A DNA stretch of 64,000 nt from Alliaria petiolata (taxonomy: Eukaryota; Streptophyta; Magnoliopsida; Brassicales; Brassicaceae): contig JAHZTW010000001.1 in NCBI GenBank assembly GCA_020283515.1, forward strand, positions 237,630,468 to 237,694,467, read 5' to 3'. Below are positions 23,701-33,858 of this stretch, piece by piece. The position numbers and the translations under genes were made by a program. Position 1 is the first letter of the stretch, and every line of letters starts with the position of its first letter. The notes under the pieces were generated by a model, which saw nothing but the letters and a program-made list of their open reading frames with translations, was not told the DNA's origin and ran no database searches.

Positions 23701-24395
23701 CTAGTTACTCTGCCTTTGTATACCTGATACAACTCCGGCTCATCCGTGCCGCCGCCTCTATCGTCCTCCAAGTGGTCATCCTTGGCACGCCTATCTCTAC
23801 GCCTGCTTCCATCATCACCTTCATCACGGCCTCTATGCCTATCACTTCTTCTTTCTCCACCTTCATCATCTCTTTCTCTATGCCTATCACTTCTTCTTTC
23901 TCTACCTTCATCATCCCCACGGGGTCTGTCTCTATGCCGATCCCTTCTATCATCTCGATCCCGATCCCGATCCCGACCGGATTCTCTCCGGTCCCGACCC
24001 ATATTCCGATCCTTCTCTCTCTGTCGCTCACGAGCTTCTCTTTCAATCTCCTCCTCAAGCTCCTTCACTTTATCCTTAGTATCCTTAATCGCCAAACCTT
24101 TGAATTTCCCCCTATCCCCGTCTTCTACATCCTCTATCTTCTTCTCCGGCTTGGGCTTCGGCGGGTAAATCCCGTGGATGACAGTTAGCAGCGAGCGAAC
24201 GAAATAATCCGGCAGCTCCGCGCCGTTATCCTTAAGCTTCTTATCGAATTCATCGACAGTCTCAGTGTGGCGGCCAATATCGATGATGAACTCGGCCAAA
24301 ACCTTTGGCGCCTGCCCTAGATGCGTTTCCAATTCGTTACAGACATTGGAGACGAGAGAGAGATGATTCAATTCCTCGAGTTCCTTCTTCTCCAT
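20744..24395 (-). CDS. Pre-mRNA-splicing ATP-dependent RNA helicase, DEAH5/PRP22 type
   Basis: DEAH-box helicase of the PRP22 group, which releases spliced mRNA from the spliceosome. Two exons: 21271-24395 and 20744-21137, joined by a GT-AG intron of 133 bp (AA|GTAAG to CAG|GTATAAA). The total is 1172 residues, the usual length. The start is the ATG at 24393-24395 (MEKKELEELNHLSLV). Order of parts: an N-terminal helical region, an Arg/Asp/Glu-rich tract (about residues 130-220), and an S1 RNA-binding domain (GRVTRVMDSGCFVQF to FLSMRDVDQ). Then come the helicase motifs: GETGSGKT (I), DEAH (II), SAT (III) and QRAGRAGRTGPG (VI), followed by the HA2/OB region. It ends HEPNSWRLSKRRA. Nothing is broken. 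In Arabidopsis the DEAH5 gene is, to my knowledge, on chromosome 3, not beside SUFB, so this copy may have moved here. Confidence 0.92.
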
Positions 24396-24753
24396 GACCG
24401 AAACCAAAGGAACACACAGAGAATCGAAGAAGAACTGGTTTCTGGATATCAGTCGATTTCTAGGGTTTTTTTTTGTTTTTTCTGCTTTGAATCGAAGAAG
24501 AACATCTTTAATCGATAAAAAGGAGATATAGACGAACGCTGCGTTTTAACCGACTTTAGAGTTATTGGGCTTACAAATATTTTTAGAATAAGATTACATT
24601 TTTTGGCCCAATTATATTTTATTCATAACCCAAAATCTTATTCTCTGTTAATTTTATAGAATTGCTCTATCAGTTTTGGACCTTTTGGTTATAACCAAGA
24701 AGCATGAAGTTTGCATTGTTGAAAGCGTAAACTATTTATCAAATCTTTATATT
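24396..24753. other. Helicase 5' flank, no gene seen
   Basis: Presumed promoter and leader of the DEAH-box gene. A purine-rich ATCGAAGAAGAA segment is repeated near 24422 and 24490. Nothing else stands out. Confidence 0.4.
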
Positions 24754-25020
24754 TCACCAAAATGAATGAAAATTCAAATCATTATGCACCTGCTGAAACA
24801 CATTGATGATCATGTCACGGTATTCATCGGTGTTGAGTCTGAGATAACAAACGAGAAGCTCTTTGAGTTCTTCAGGGTGGTTGATACCATTCTCCATGAT
24901 CATCATCTCAATCATTGAATCTCTAAAATCCTTCTGAGGATCGCTCGAGCATTTCACTACTGCAAAGCTTTCATTATCCATTCCCATCACAAGCTCTCGG
25001 TTTAGCCTTGTTCAATTCTT
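24754..25020 (-). pseudogene. OVATE-domain (OFP) gene relic
   Basis: The minus strand reads SFAVVKCSSDPQKDFRDSMI, then ENGINHPEELKELLVCYLRL and EYRDMIINVFQQVHNDLNF, ending at 24754. This is most of an OVATE domain, the C-terminal ~65 residues of plant OFP transcription repressors. The frame is closed by TGA at 25012-25014, and the next readable piece upstream (ELKAIEELNKAK) is in another frame, so there is a frameshift. The N-terminal regulatory part is not visible. It starts without a good ATG, and I read it as a truncated, decayed copy. Confidence 0.7.
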
Positions 25021-25952
25021 CAATAGCTTTTAACTCTGCATTTTTCAGATGCTCTTGGTGAAAAAACTCTAACCCTATGTAGTTCTATAAGATCGTTTCC
25101 CACCTGAAGTAAGACGGTAGAGAAGGAAACAGGCAAAGCAATACGATCAAGACTCAAAATGGCAAAATGAGGAATGATCGATCACATCAGTATAAAATTT
25201 TAAGTGTTTGTGCACTCTTTCATTTGCAATTTCTGGCAGCAAGGCATCATCCACACGTCTCAAAGAAAAAAAAAGACAAGGGATCTCAAAAGTTCACACT
25301 TTGTAATACAAAGCTATTGAGGTAAAGATGATCCAGATATTAATTTGTGCATTGCTTTTATTATGGCACATATATATATAGCAAAGTGCTTCTTAACATA
25401 GACGTGACACTAAAGCCGTTATATGAAAAGAAGAAGAAAAAACCTGTTTAGCAGCCTCAACCAAATCAGCACTGCTTAACAAATAACAAAAAAAAAAAAA
25501 TTGCAATCTTGATTTTTTTTACAAACTACAAAATAAACTTTTATCTAATAAAAAATTATCAGTTTGATCTTCGATATTTTGTAATTGACACTTTTGATAA
25601 GTTCATATGAGGTGAAGTAAATAAATTGATTGGTTGTTCACTCATAAAATTGTGTAATTGACATTTTTAGTATTAGAGTATAACTTTTTTATTTACAAAA
25701 TAATTTTGATATATTTTTATTTTGTATCTAAACCAAAATTATATATTTTATTTTACACTTAAACAAAGTTATATCAACGATAAATAATTATATAAATAAT
25801 AATTAAAATATTTAAATGCAACATTAAAACATATTAAATTAAAAATAATATGATAAACAATAAAAATTTATTTCCGTGTTAAAGGTTTATCTATGACATC
25901 ATAACTTTATTTATTTTTTATTAAAAATATAAATAAACAGGTAGAATTTATA
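25021..25952. other. AT-rich intergenic DNA
   Basis: No gene found. The composition becomes extremely AT-rich after 25480, just before the Helitron. There are two short similar phrases (ATTGACACTTTTGATAAGTTC near 25587) that recur near 30830-30900, so part of this may be shared with the flank of the MITE there. Confidence 0.4.
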
Positions 25953-27151
25953 TCTTATTATATAAAGTAGGATGCATCAAAGTTAGTTTTTAACATAATC
26001 GTGACATGTGTCAAGTTAATAGATTAGATTTTGACACGTGTTAAAAAATTCAACCAATTAGATTTTAACATAATGTTTACATAAATCTAAAAATTAGTTT
26101 TAAAAATAAAAAGGGAAAATAAGTATTTTTTCAATTAATAATACAAAAAAATCGAAAAGGTAAATAAGAAAATAAAGAAAAAGGAAAATAATATTTTTAA
26201 TGTTTTTTATTTAAATTAAAGAAATTGTATGATCAATTCCTAATACTAAAAGGAAAATCAAAAAATTAGTGAAATAAGTTTCTTGCTAATACGAAAAAAA
26301 AAATTGAAAATTGAAAAGGTAAAAAAGAAATTTAAGAAAAAAAAGTTTCTTTTATGTTTTTCATTTAAATTAAAGAAATTGTATGATCAATTACTAATAC
26401 TTCAATTCCTAATACTAAAAGGAAAATCAAAAAATTAGTGAAATAAGTTTCTTTTTCAATTGCTAATACGAAAAGAAAAATAAAAAATTGAAAAGGTAAA
26501 AAAAGAAATTTAAGAAAAAAAGTTTCTTTTATGTTTTTCATTTAAATTAAAGAAATTGTATGATCAATTACTAATACTAAAAGGAAAATCAAAAAGGTAA
26601 TTATTAAGTTTCTTTTATCAAAAAATCTAAAAGGTAAATAAAAATTTTCTTTTATGTTATTCATTTAAGTTTTGTATGTTTTTTTAATTGTTAGAAAAGA
26701 TTTAACCATTTTGGTTATTCGATTGTTTAGCTAGGGTTTAAAAAATAAAAACGTCAAATTTATCGATTTAGATTATAATAGTAAAATAAAAGCAACTAGG
26801 ATATATTACAATTTAAGAAAAAGAATATAGAATAAAAAAAATTATTTCAATTTATGAAAAGAAAATAAAAAGATTAACTATGATACATTTCAATTAAAAA
26901 TAGAAATTTGAGATGTTAAAGATATGATATTAGACGATGATGAGCTCAATGAGGAGGATGATAGCAATAATCATGTAGAGAAGCTTTTGATGCGAGTCTT
27001 GAAAAGCATAAATTCTCTATAGAGTAGAGAGATCAAATATATAAGAGATTAAAAAAAATTTCCTTACAGATTATTCGATTTTGTTTTTAATTTATTTTTA
27101 CGGGTTCAAAATGTTTTTTTAAAATCCGCATATATGCGGATCCTATTCTAG
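25953..27151 (+). mobile_element. Non-autonomous Helitron, copy 1
   Basis: The element starts TCTTATTATATAAAGTAGGA after an A, and ends CTAG before a T, the A^T target pattern of Helitrons. A GC-rich hairpin, CCGCATATATGCGG (27126-27139), lies 8 bases before CTAG. It has no inverted ends, no target duplication and no Rep/helicase coding. The interior holds two to three copies of an AT-rich unit that includes AATTGTATGATCAATTACTA. It is nearly identical to 40387-41615. It ends only 184 bp before the ATG of the broken SUFB copy. Confidence 0.85.
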
Positions 27152-27335
27152 TTAATTTATAAAGTAAAATGGTTTATAAAAATATACTAATAATTAAACA
27201 AAAATAAAATATAATGAAAGTATTTGTTTTTTCTAGTAAAAAAAATAGAAGTAACTATTAGATCAAACCTATTCTTTTTTTAGAGTAAAAAATAGGAACA
27301 ACCACAGAGTTAAAACAAATAGAAACACACAAACA

Positions 27336-29153
27336 ATGGCGTCTCTTCTCGCGAACGGTGTTTCCCGATTTTCTCCACAACCCACCACACCTGATTCCTC
27401 AAAGCTACCAAAAGGGTTTCATCCCAAACCCGATTCCTTGAAATTTCCGTCTCCAAAAACCCTAAATCCGCTCTCCACCGCGACGAAGACGAGGCTTTTC
27501 AAAGTCAGAGCCGATGGTGGGATCGATTCACGCCCAATCGGAGCCGAACCAGGTACATCAACAATTAGCTCCACTGATAAACTTCAGCAGTATTTCCAGA
27601 ACCAAGATTACGATAAGAAGTACGGATTCGTCGAGGACATCGATTCGTTCACAATCCCTAAAGGATTATCCGAAGAAACGATCCGATCGATCTCGAAGCT
27701 GAAAGAGGAACCAGAATGGATGCTCGATTTCAGGCTCAAAGCTTACGCCAAGTTCCTGAAACTGGAAGAACCTAAATGGTCAGATAATAGGTATCCTTCG
27801 ATCAATTTCCAGGATATGTGTTATTACTCAGCTCCCAAAAAGAAACCAACTTAGAATAGTTTAGATGAAGCTGATCCTAAGCTTCTAGAGCTATTCGATA
27901 AATTGGGTGTTCCTTTAACAGAGAAGAAGCGTTTGGCTAATGTCGCGGTTGGTGCGGTTCTAGATAGAGTTTCAATAGCAACCACTCACAGGGAGACTCT
28001 TGAGAAAACAGGTGTCATCTTCTGTTCCATCTCTGAAGCCATTAGAGAGTACCCTGATCTGATCAAGAAGTATCTAGGAAGAGTTGTACCTAGTGACGAT
28101 AACTACTACGCTGCTCTGAACTCAGCTGTTTTCAGCGATGGGTCTTTCTGTTATATACCCAAGAACACGAGATGCCCCATGCCGATTTCGACTTATTTCC
28201 GGATTAACGCCATGGAGACTGGTCAGTTCGAGAGGACATTGATTGTTGCAGAGGAAGGGAGCTTTGTTGAGTACTTAGAAGGATGCACTGCTCCTTCCTA
28301 TGACACGAATCAGCTTCACGCTGCTGTGGTTGAGCTCTACTGTGGTGAAGGAGCTGAGATCAAGTACTCGACGGTGCAGAATTGGTATGCAGGGGATGAA
28401 CAAGGTAAAGGAGGGATCTACAATTTCGTCACAAAGCGCGGTCTTTGCGCCGGGGACCGTTCCAAGATCTCGTGGACTCAGGTTGAGACGGGTTCTGCGA
28501 TAACTTGGAAGTACCCGAGCGTGGTTTTAGAAGGCGATGATTCAGTGGGAGAGTTTTACTCCGTGGCATTGACTAATAACTATCAGCAAGCTGATACAGG
28601 GACCAAGATGATTCACAAAGGAAAGAACACGAAGAGCAGGATCATTTCGAAGGGGATCTCGGCCGGGCAGTCGAGGAACTGTTTCCGTGGTCTTGTTCAG
28701 GTTCAATCCAAAGCTGAGAATGCGAAAAATACTTCGACTTGTGACTCAATGCTTATCGGTGACAAAGCAGCTGCTAATACCTATCCTTACATCCAGGTAT
28801 AACTTGCTTTTGATGCAATCTTTGTTATATAGCTATGATATAATACAGGACTTGTTGAAATCTGATGACTCTAAGGTCTTCGAAGGTGTGAACTTTTTGG
28901 TTTGTTTTGTGGTGTGGCTCTGAAACAATAACAGGTGAAGAATCCATCGGCGAGAGTAGAGCATGAAGCGAGTACCTCAAAGATTGGAGAGGATCAGCTA
29001 TTCTATTTCCAGCAGAGAGGAATCGATCTCGAGAGAGCATTCGCGGCAATGATCTCTGGATTCTGCAGAGATGTCTTCAACAAGCTGCCTGATGAATTTG
29101 GAGCTGAAGTTAATCAGCTTTTGAGCATCAAGCTTGAAGGATCAGTTGGTTAA
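27336..29153 (+). pseudogene. SUFB: SUFB copy 1 with a nonsense codon
   Basis: Duplicate of the SUFB gene at 31756-33570, same two-exon structure (27336-28796, intron 28797-28934, exon 2 to 29153). The codon at 27852-27854 is TAG where the intact copy has TTG (Leu), which stops translation after residue 172. No other stop or frameshift is visible, and the downstream frame stays open (PLTEKKRLANV onward). It has several amino acid changes that the other copy lacks, including loss of two residues' difference near residue 20 (an extra T-T). The upstream DNA is unrelated to that of the intact gene from just before the ATG, and a Helitron ends 184 bp before it. Most likely a young pseudogene; readthrough or an assembly error are alternatives. 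Confidence 0.85.
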
Positions 29154-29554
29154 AAACTCATAAATCACAGAACAGTCAAAACCAAAAAAAAAAGGTCTCT
29201 GCTTCAACAAAGCTGTTCTTCCTACTAGTTTCAGGCTGTAAAACTTTCTTTTATTAGCTAACTAGGTAAAGGATTTATGATAGTTTAAATGTTTTAATTT
29301 ACAATTTATTTTGGTTGAAAAATCCTGGTTGACCAATTTATTAAGTTTGTAACATAGTTGATCAGTTATTTAGTTTTCTAACAGAGAGAACATTTTGCAC
29401 GCCATGTTTATCCTTCTTATTTGAATTAATTACAAAAATGTTATTGCCCAGAAAAGAAGTTCCCACATTATGATGTCTGTAAGACTGTAACACTGTTCAC
29501 ATATTCGACCGGTACTGTTCATCAGATTCGAACAACATTGTTATCTATCAAATC
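29154..29554. other. 3' flank of SUFB copy 1
   Basis: The first ~120 bp resembles the 3' UTR of the intact SUFB gene (AAAACTCATAAATCACAGAA and the following A-rich tract), then the two diverge. The right part runs to the point where MED21 exon 1 homology begins. Confidence 0.5.
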
Positions 29555-29743
29555 AGCACTGAGCTGCTTAGGTTGCTCAGGAAAAGCGGTAGCATCATCA
29601 GAAGCCGTGGTCGTAGCCGGTGGTTCGGGATAGTTAGGTGAAAGCTGGACCGGAGGTGCATCCCTTTGGAGTGCCCCGTAAGCATTGAAAGTGATTGCAG
29701 CAATCGAATTAACTTCTTCTTGCAACTGTGAGATTATATCCAT
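29555..29743 (-). pseudogene. MED21: MED21 exon 1, cut off from the rest of the gene
   Basis: From an ATG at 29741-29743 the minus strand reads MDIISQLQEEVNSIAAITFN, then YGALQRDAPPVQLSPNYPEP and FPEQPKQLSA, the N-terminal third of the Mediator subunit MED21. Homology ends at QLSA. The frame then runs DLIDNNVVRI and stops at 29522, where the family would continue into the long coiled coil. The C-terminal exons are at 19795-20127, on the same strand but 9.4 kb away with two other genes between. If transcribed, this could only give a 73-residue product. Confidence 0.85.
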
Positions 29744-30904
29744 CTTCTCAAAACCTTTGAGGACAAGAGCACGAACAAGTATTTAACTTCACAGTGATCT
29801 CGCATATAGGACTTTTTTACATAAACGCATCTAAGATCCAAATCGGATACTCAATTCCTAAATTATAAAGATTTCTCAGCAAATAGTAGAGAGTTTTTTC
29901 TACCAAAACAAGCTTCTACAGTCCAATTTTCACTAGATTCCTTCTTCTCTCTAGAAAGATAGATGATACAGTTGAAATTAAACTGTGTAAAAGCTACAAA
30001 ATGCGTACGAGATTGTTATACACTAGGATTAGAATCGAGATTGTCTGATATAAGATCGGAATCACATCAAAACTTATGTTCACCAGATGATCGAGAGTTG
30101 ACAAGTTTTTTGGCTAGATGGAACCAAGTAACTGGTTGTAGAACTCTTTTTGCTTGATTAGATGATGAATTCGAAGTGGATTGAGATCGGATCCAATCTA
30201 CTGGTTGTGCAACTCTCTCAGAAAAGATCAATGGATGAATGGATGGGGGTGGACCGAAGAACGCCACCCAAGGGTGTGAAAGCCCTTGTGATGAGTTCAC
30301 AAACCTAGTCTCAAGGAAACGCACACAAGAGACATAAATTCAAACGTTTACTAAGTGTAGAAATCCATCTAACTTAGATAAACAAATAAGCCTAAGCTTT
30401 CCAAAAATTTCAATGTGTATTTTACAAATGAGAATACATGAGCTTTTTATACCTCTTACAAGAGATATTTACAATAAATTACATTTAAAGAAAATTATAT
30501 ACATTTAAACAAAAGGAAAAAAATAAGGTAAATCAAATAATAGTTTTCTTGCCATCAATTTTGTCTTGGACATTGAACGAGGATCTTTGACTTTGTGAAG
30601 TTATGAGCATGATACTTTGATAATAAATCCACATATTGAAGACTTTTGATTTTATGGTTTTTGATATTATATCTGTCTAACGAATATTTTGAACAAGATT
30701 AGCAAGTTCTTCCTTTGTGAAGTACGCAGAAATCTCACAGATACCGGCACAATGATATTCTCTGTTCTTTCCTGCTATAAATGTGTTATGGCTGAAAATT
30801 GATAGACACTTTTGGTAAGTTTTTTTTTAACTAAAATTTTCAATACTTTTGGTAAGTTCATAAGAGGTGAAGTAATATTGCGTAATTGACACTTTTGATA
30901 ATAA
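29744..30904. other. Intergenic, unidentified
   Basis: This should contain the original MED21 promoter. A GC-richer patch at about 29960-30340 (open on both strands in places) looks like inserted or remnant coding DNA, but I recognise no family. The phrase GACACTTTTGATAA near 30885 recurs around 25590. Confidence 0.4.
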
Positions 30905-31183
30905 GACCATCTCCAACGCATATTTTTGTGCGTGTCTTTAACTTAAAAAATATTATAAAAAAGGAAGAATAGTAAATATTCGTGTTTCTGCAGAGGCACG
31001 GAAGACACTGAACTTCCTTGACGTGGCAGATTGTAATTGGAAGGTAAAATATTGGTTTATCTTTTTTTTTTCATCTGGCAAATACTGGTTTTCACGTTAC
31101 ACTTTCCCATCTCTATCTTCTTCATCGCACTTTCGCAATTAATTTTTAAGACACCCACTTATATATCACTAATAGAGATGCCC
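30905..31183. mobile_element. MITE, PIF/Harbinger (Tourist)-like
   Basis: It starts GACCATCTCCAACG and ends with the reverse complement of GGGCATCTCTATTAG, flanked on both sides by TAA. A three-base TWA duplication and such GRSCATCTCYA ends are typical of Harbinger-type MITEs in plants. The length is about 279 bp. It lies in the promoter side of the intact SUFB gene. Confidence 0.65.
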
Positions 31184-31755
31184 TAAGAATCTAAAAATAT
31201 TTCACATGCTAGAACTTGTTTAGATAAATTAACCTTTTTCCAGTTATATAACCACCATATAAAAATGAAAGACGATATAGATTTGATCCTCACAACAATC
31301 TTGCCTTTTATCTTTTACAACTAAGGGATCACAAATATATATACAAAGATCTTCTACACCGTTGCAAGAAATTAGCATATACGTGGATACTAAAATATCG
31401 GGAGAGAATATCGGATAACATCAAACTACAGATTATCTTATCTAAAAGACTATAATAGTGATTAAAAACAAATAGAGAAAATCTCGATTTTTTTCTTTTA
31501 ATTAGTGGAAAAGAGTGTGGTTCGTAATTGAGCTGAAAATCCAATAAAAAAAGGTCCCGTGGTGGACACGAGACTATCGTCAATTTACGGCCAAGAAAAT
31601 TAATCATTTATTTCCGCATTAAAAAAAAAAAAATCAAATTCCATAAATATTGACATTTCACTTTTTTTTTTTTCTTTCCTATCCTTCTGTTTTTTTTTTT
31701 ACACACGACTCCAAAAACAATCTTCTTTCTTCTACTTCTCCTTAGAGCCACAACA
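31184..31755. other. Upstream region of intact SUFB
   Basis: Presumed promoter and leader. Poly-A and poly-T tracts occur at about 31619-31633 and 31662-31700. No similarity to the DNA in front of SUFB copy 1 beyond the last few bases before ATG. Confidence 0.45.
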
Positions 31756-33570
31756 ATGGCGTCTCTTCTCGCGAACGGTGTTTCCGGATTTTCTCCGCAA
31801 CCCACACCTGATTCCTCAAAACTACCAAAAGGGTTTCATCCCAAACCCGAATCCTTGAAATTTCCGTCCCCAAAAACCCTAAATCCGCTCTCCACCGCGA
31901 CGACGACGAGGCTTTTCAAAGTCAGAGCCGATGTTGGGATCGAATCACGCCCAATCGGAGCCGAATCAGGTACATCAACAATTAGCTCCACTGATAAACT
32001 TCAGCAGTATTTCCAGAACCAAGATTACGATAAGAAGTACGGATTCGTCGAGGATATCGATTCGTTCACAATCCCTAAAGGATTATCCGAAGAAACGATC
32101 CGATCGATCTCGAAATTGAAAGAGGAACCAGATTGGATGCTCGATTTCAGGTTCAAAGCTTACGCCAAGTTTCTGAAACTGGAAGAGCCTAAATGGTCAG
32201 ATAATAGGTATCCTTCGATCAATTTCCAGGATATGTGTTATTACTCGGCTCCCAAAAAGAAACCAACTTTGAACAGCTTAGATGAAGCTGATCCTCAGCT
32301 TCTAGAGTATTTCGATAAATTGGGTGTCCCTTTGACAGAGCAGAAGCGTCTGGCTAATGTTGCGGTCGATGCGGTTCTAGATAGCGTTTCGATAGCTACC
32401 ACTCATAGGAAGACTCTTGAGAAATCAGGTGTCATCTTCTGTTCCATCTCGGAAGCCATTAGAGAGTACCCTGATCTGATCAAGAAGTATCTAGGAAGAG
32501 TTGTGCCTAGTGACGATAACTACTACGCCGCTTTGAATTCAGCTGTTTTCAGCGATGGGTCTTTCTGTTATATACCCAAGAACACGAGATGCCCGATGCC
32601 GATTTCGACTTATTTCCGGATTAACGCCATGGAGACAGGTCAGTTCGAGAGGACATTGATTGTTGCAGAGGAAGGGAGCTTTGTTGAGTACTTAGAAGGA
32701 TGCACTGCTCCTTCCTATGACACGAATCAGCTTCACGCTGCTGTGGTTGAGCTCTACTGTGGGGAAGGAGCTGAGATCAAGTACTCGACGGTGCAGAACT
32801 GGTATGCAGGGGATGAACAAGGTAAAGGAGGGATCTACAATTTCGTCACAAAGCGCGGTCTTTGCGCCGGGGACCGTTCCAAGATCTCGTGGACACAGGT
32901 TGAGACGGGGTCTGCGATAACTTGGAAGTACCCGAGCGTGGTTTTAGAAGGCGATGACTCGGTGGGAGAGTTTTACTCCGTGGCATTGACTAATAACTAT
33001 CAGCAAGCTGATACAGGGACCAAGATGATTCACAAAGGAAAGAACACGAAGAGCAGGATCATTTCGAAGGGGATCTCGGCCGGGCAGTCGAGGAACTGTT
33101 TCCGTGGTCTTGTTCAGGTTCAATCCAAAGCTGAGAATGCGAAAAATACTTCGACTTGTGACTCAATGCTTATCGGTGACAAAGCAGCTGCTAATACCTA
33201 TCCTTACATCCAGGTATAACTTGCTTTTGATGCAATCTTTGTTATATAGCTATGATATAATACAGGACTTGTTGAAATCTGATGACTCTAAGGTCTTCGA
33301 AGGTGTGAACTTTTTGGTTTGTTTTGTGGTGTGGCTCTGAAACAATAACAGGTGAAGAATCCATCGGCGAGAGTAGAGCATGAAGCGAGTACCTCAAAGA
33401 TTGGAGAAGATCAGCTTTTCTATTTCCAGCAGAGAGGAATCGATCACGAGAGAGCATTAGCTGCGATGATCTCTGGATTCTGCAGAGATGTATTCAACAA
33501 GCTGCCTGATGAATTTGGTGCTGAAGTTAATCAGCTTATGAGCATCAAGCTTGAAGGATCAGTTGGTTAA
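31756..33570 (+). CDS. SUFB: Iron-sulfur cluster scaffold SUFB, chloroplast
   Basis: SUFB is the scaffold of the plastid SUF machinery and works with SUFC and SUFD to build Fe-S clusters. Exon 1 is 31756-33213 and exon 2 is 33352-33570, with a GT-AG intron of 138 bp; together 558 residues. The first ~70 residues (MASLLANGVSGFSPQPTPDS and a Ser/Thr/Arg-rich stretch) form a plastid transit peptide. The core carries EYPDLIKKYLGRVVPSDDNY, YYAALNSAVFSDGSFCYIPK, CPMPISTYFRINA, VEYLEGCTAPSYDTNQLHAA and SRNCFRGLVQVQSKAENAKN, all well conserved SUFB segments including cluster-related Cys residues. It ends MSIKLEGSVG. The frame is open throughout. A duplicate with a nonsense codon lies 4.4 kb upstream. 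Confidence 0.95.
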
Positions 33571-33858
33571 AAACTCATAAATCACAGAACAGTCGGAACC
33601 AAAAAAAAAAGTCTCTTGCTTCTCAATAAAGCTTTTCTTCCGAGTGTTTTACTGGTTTCAGTCTGTAAAACTTTCTTTTGTTATGTAATGTTTTGATAGT
33701 TTCATATTAATCTTGTGAAGGTGTTGTTGATAGTTTTAAGTTTTAACTCTTGTCAAAAACATGAACACAATAATGTTTACAGAGATGATATTGTAATATA
33801 AACTCTCTTTTTTTTTTTTTTGTATACAAACTTCTTTTAATACAATTTTGGGGAACTT
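33571..33858. other. Between SUFB and the first ERD6-like gene
   Basis: SUFB 3' UTR on the left; the transporter's 3' flank on the right. The two genes converge here. A poly-T run lies at about 33808-33822. No further feature. Confidence 0.45.

Noticed and set aside
23705..24188. Long frames of 117-140 codons antisense or out of phase with the helicase N-terminal region
   Set aside because: They are produced by the repetitive Arg/Asp/Glu codons of the helicase gene; low complexity and no independent signals.
27336..29153. SUFB copy 1 as a working gene using the downstream frame alone
   Set aside because: The later start at 27903 would remove the transit peptide and about a third of the protein; the TAG is more simply a disabling mutation.
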